In this document: positions 5,185 through 6,174 of the stretch, piece by piece
Numbering within the stretch: position 1 is the stretch's first letter
Layout: the number at the start of each line of letters is the position of its first letter
Assembly (NCBI GenBank): GCA_003224665.1
Contig: QHZM01000307.1
Span: 1 to 6,174, forward strand
DNA: 6,174 nt
Direction of reading: 5' to 3'
Origin: Acidobacteriota bacterium
GTDB lineage: Bacteria > Acidobacteriota > Terriglobia > UBA7540
Notes under the pieces: model-generated
The model's input: the letters and a program-made list of their open reading frames with translations, nothing else
Databases searched by the model: none
What the model was told of the DNA's origin: nothing
Position numbers and translations under genes: made by a program

Positions 5185-6174
5185 ATGATTGTCATTGACG
5201 CGCACCTCGACCTCGCCTGGAACGCGCTGAACTGGAATCGCGACCTTACGCGGCCAGTTTCCGAAATCCGAATGGCTGAAGCAGGCATGAAGGAAAGGGG
5301 CCGTGGTGCGAACACCGTGGCGTTTCCCGAGATGCGTCAGGGGGAAGTGGCCGTCTGCCTGGCCACGCTGCTCGCTCGCTCGACCGGCTTGGGCGAGGCA
5401 TTGCTCGATTACAGCAGCCATGAAATCGCCTCCGCCATGGCCCAAGGGCAGCTCGCGTACTACCGGATTATGGAGTCTCGAGGGCATCTGCGAATGCTGA
5501 GAGACTGGCGCTCCCTCGAGTCCCACCTTCGAGAATGGAAAAATGGAAGTTCCCCCACGCTGGGGTTCATCCTGAGCATGGAAGGCGCGGACCCCATTCT
5601 TTCCCCGGACGACGTCGCTCGGTGGTGGAACGATGGGCTGCGAGTCGTCGGCTTGGCCCACTATGGGTTGAGCGCCTACGCCCACGGCACGAGCTCTGCC
5701 GGCGGGCTGAGGGCGCAAGGACGCGAGTTGCTGAAGGCCATGGAGGAGGCGGGAATAGTCCTGGACGTCACGCATCTCTCCGATCAAAGTTTCTGGCAGG
5801 CTGTCGAGCTATTTCGCGGGCCCGTCCTGGCGAGCCACCATAACTGCCGCGCCCTTGTCCCCGACAACCGTCAATTGACGGACGAACAAATCCGCTGTTT
5901 GATCGAACGGGACTCGGTCATCGGCGCGGCTTTCGATTCCTGGATGCTCCACCCAGGATATGTCCCCGGCAAGACGCCGAACTCGCTGGTAACTCTCGAG
6001 AGGGTAGCCGACCACATCGACCGCGTTTGCCAACTGGCCGGCGACTCTCGGCACGCGGCCATCGGGAGCGACCTCGACGGGGGCTTCGGACGGGAACAAA
6101 GCCCGAGTGACCTGGACACCATAGCCGACCTGCAGAAAATTCCTGCCCTCTTGCGGAAGAGAGGATATAAGGAA
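5185..6174 (+). CDS. M19 membrane-dipeptidase-like metallopeptidase (partial, C-terminus outside window)
   Basis: 330 residues are visible and the frame is open at the window edge. Relatives end some 20-40 residues after the RKRGY motif seen at 324-328. The M19 (renal dipeptidase/AC-peptidase) family hydrolyses dipeptides, often with a D- or dehydro-amino acid at the C-terminal position, using two zinc ions in an amidohydrolase-type barrel. The expected ligands are present: DAHLD at 5-9 (His7, Asp9), SMEGAD at 131-136 (bridging Glu133), DVTHLS at 194-199 (His197), ASHHNCRAL at 216-224 (His218) and GSDLDGGFG at 294-302 (Asp296). The substrate-side block VVGLAHYGLSAYAHGT is at 154-169. No signal peptide or anchor is present, so the protein is probably cytoplasmic. 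The start is the ATG at 5185, the only one that retains the first zinc motif without reading into the leader. It is divergent from the GH20 locus across a 282-bp shared upstream region. The fold and metal site are clear; the natural dipeptide is unknown. Confidence 0.92.
   Translation, partial: MIVIDAHLDLAWNALNWNRDLTRPVSEIRMAEAGMKERGRGANTVAFPEMRQGEVAVCLATLLARSTGLGEALLDYSSHEIASAMAQGQLAYYRIMESRGHLRMLRDWRSLESHLREWKNGSSPTLGFILSMEGADPILSPDDVARWWNDGLRVVGLAHYGLSAYAHGTSSAGGLRAQGRELLKAMEEAGIVLDVTHLSDQSFWQAVELFRGPVLASHHNCRALVPDNRQLTDEQIRCLIERDSVIGAAFDSWMLHPGYVPGKTPNSLVTLERVADHIDRVCQLAGDSRHAAIGSDLDGGFGREQSPSDLDTIADLQKIPALLRKRGYKE

Noticed and set aside
5016..5198. 60-residue plus-strand frame in the divergent gap
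   Set aside because: It overlaps the dipeptidase start in another frame, has no ribosome-binding site or recognisable motif, and lies over the candidate promoter region.
5146..5787. 213-residue open frame on the minus strand opposite the dipeptidase
   Set aside because: It lies opposite the M19 gene, which has all its catalytic motifs. It has no family features and arises from high-GC codon bias.

Overview
This is a GC-rich bacterial chromosomal window (about 60% G+C by eye). It holds four minus-strand loci and one plus-strand gene transcribed away from them. The protein types point to a heterotrophic, glycan-degrading environmental bacterium: a secreted family-20 glycoside hydrolase, a DUF5009/HGSNAT-like membrane acyltransferase, an HWGEP-type hydroxyacyl-CoA dehydrogenase and an M19 dipeptidase. 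Verrucomicrobiota seems the best guess, with Acidobacteriota or Planctomycetota as alternatives. This placement rests on remembered family resemblance, because no RNA gene or marker gene is present. I see no tRNA, rRNA, CRISPR array, insertion sequence, attachment site or replication origin.

Layout from left to right. At 1-517 (minus) lies the N-terminal NAD-binding part of a 3-hydroxyacyl-CoA dehydrogenase-like protein, cut by the window edge. At 556-1491 (minus) is a complete ten-helix EamA/DMT transporter, 38 bp upstream of the dehydrogenase and probably co-transcribed with it. At 1546-1568 an intrinsic terminator closes the next gene. That gene, 1591-2766 (minus), is a complete 391-residue DUF5009/HGSNAT-like membrane acyltransferase. 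The 328-bp gap 2767-3094 holds a second terminator-like hairpin (2869-2907) and the acyltransferase ribosome-binding site. At 3095-4902 (minus) lies a broken GH20 beta-N-acetylhexosaminidase-like gene: secretion signal and catalytic Asp-Glu pair are intact, but the frame is lost near 3634-3644 and a TIM-barrel strand/helix unit appears to be missing near 4345. The 282-bp gap 4903-5184 is a divergent promoter region. From 5185 (plus) an M19 membrane-dipeptidase-like metallopeptidase runs off the right edge.

Taken together, the hydrolase and the acyltransferase suggest scavenging and re-acetylation of amino sugars. The dipeptidase and transporter would fit uptake or processing of small cell-wall or protein-derived molecules. 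The hairpins between genes argue against one simple operon, so a shared pathway is an inference. I found no convincing undescribed system. The most informative observation is the pair of lesions in the GH20 gene, which otherwise keeps good expression signals.
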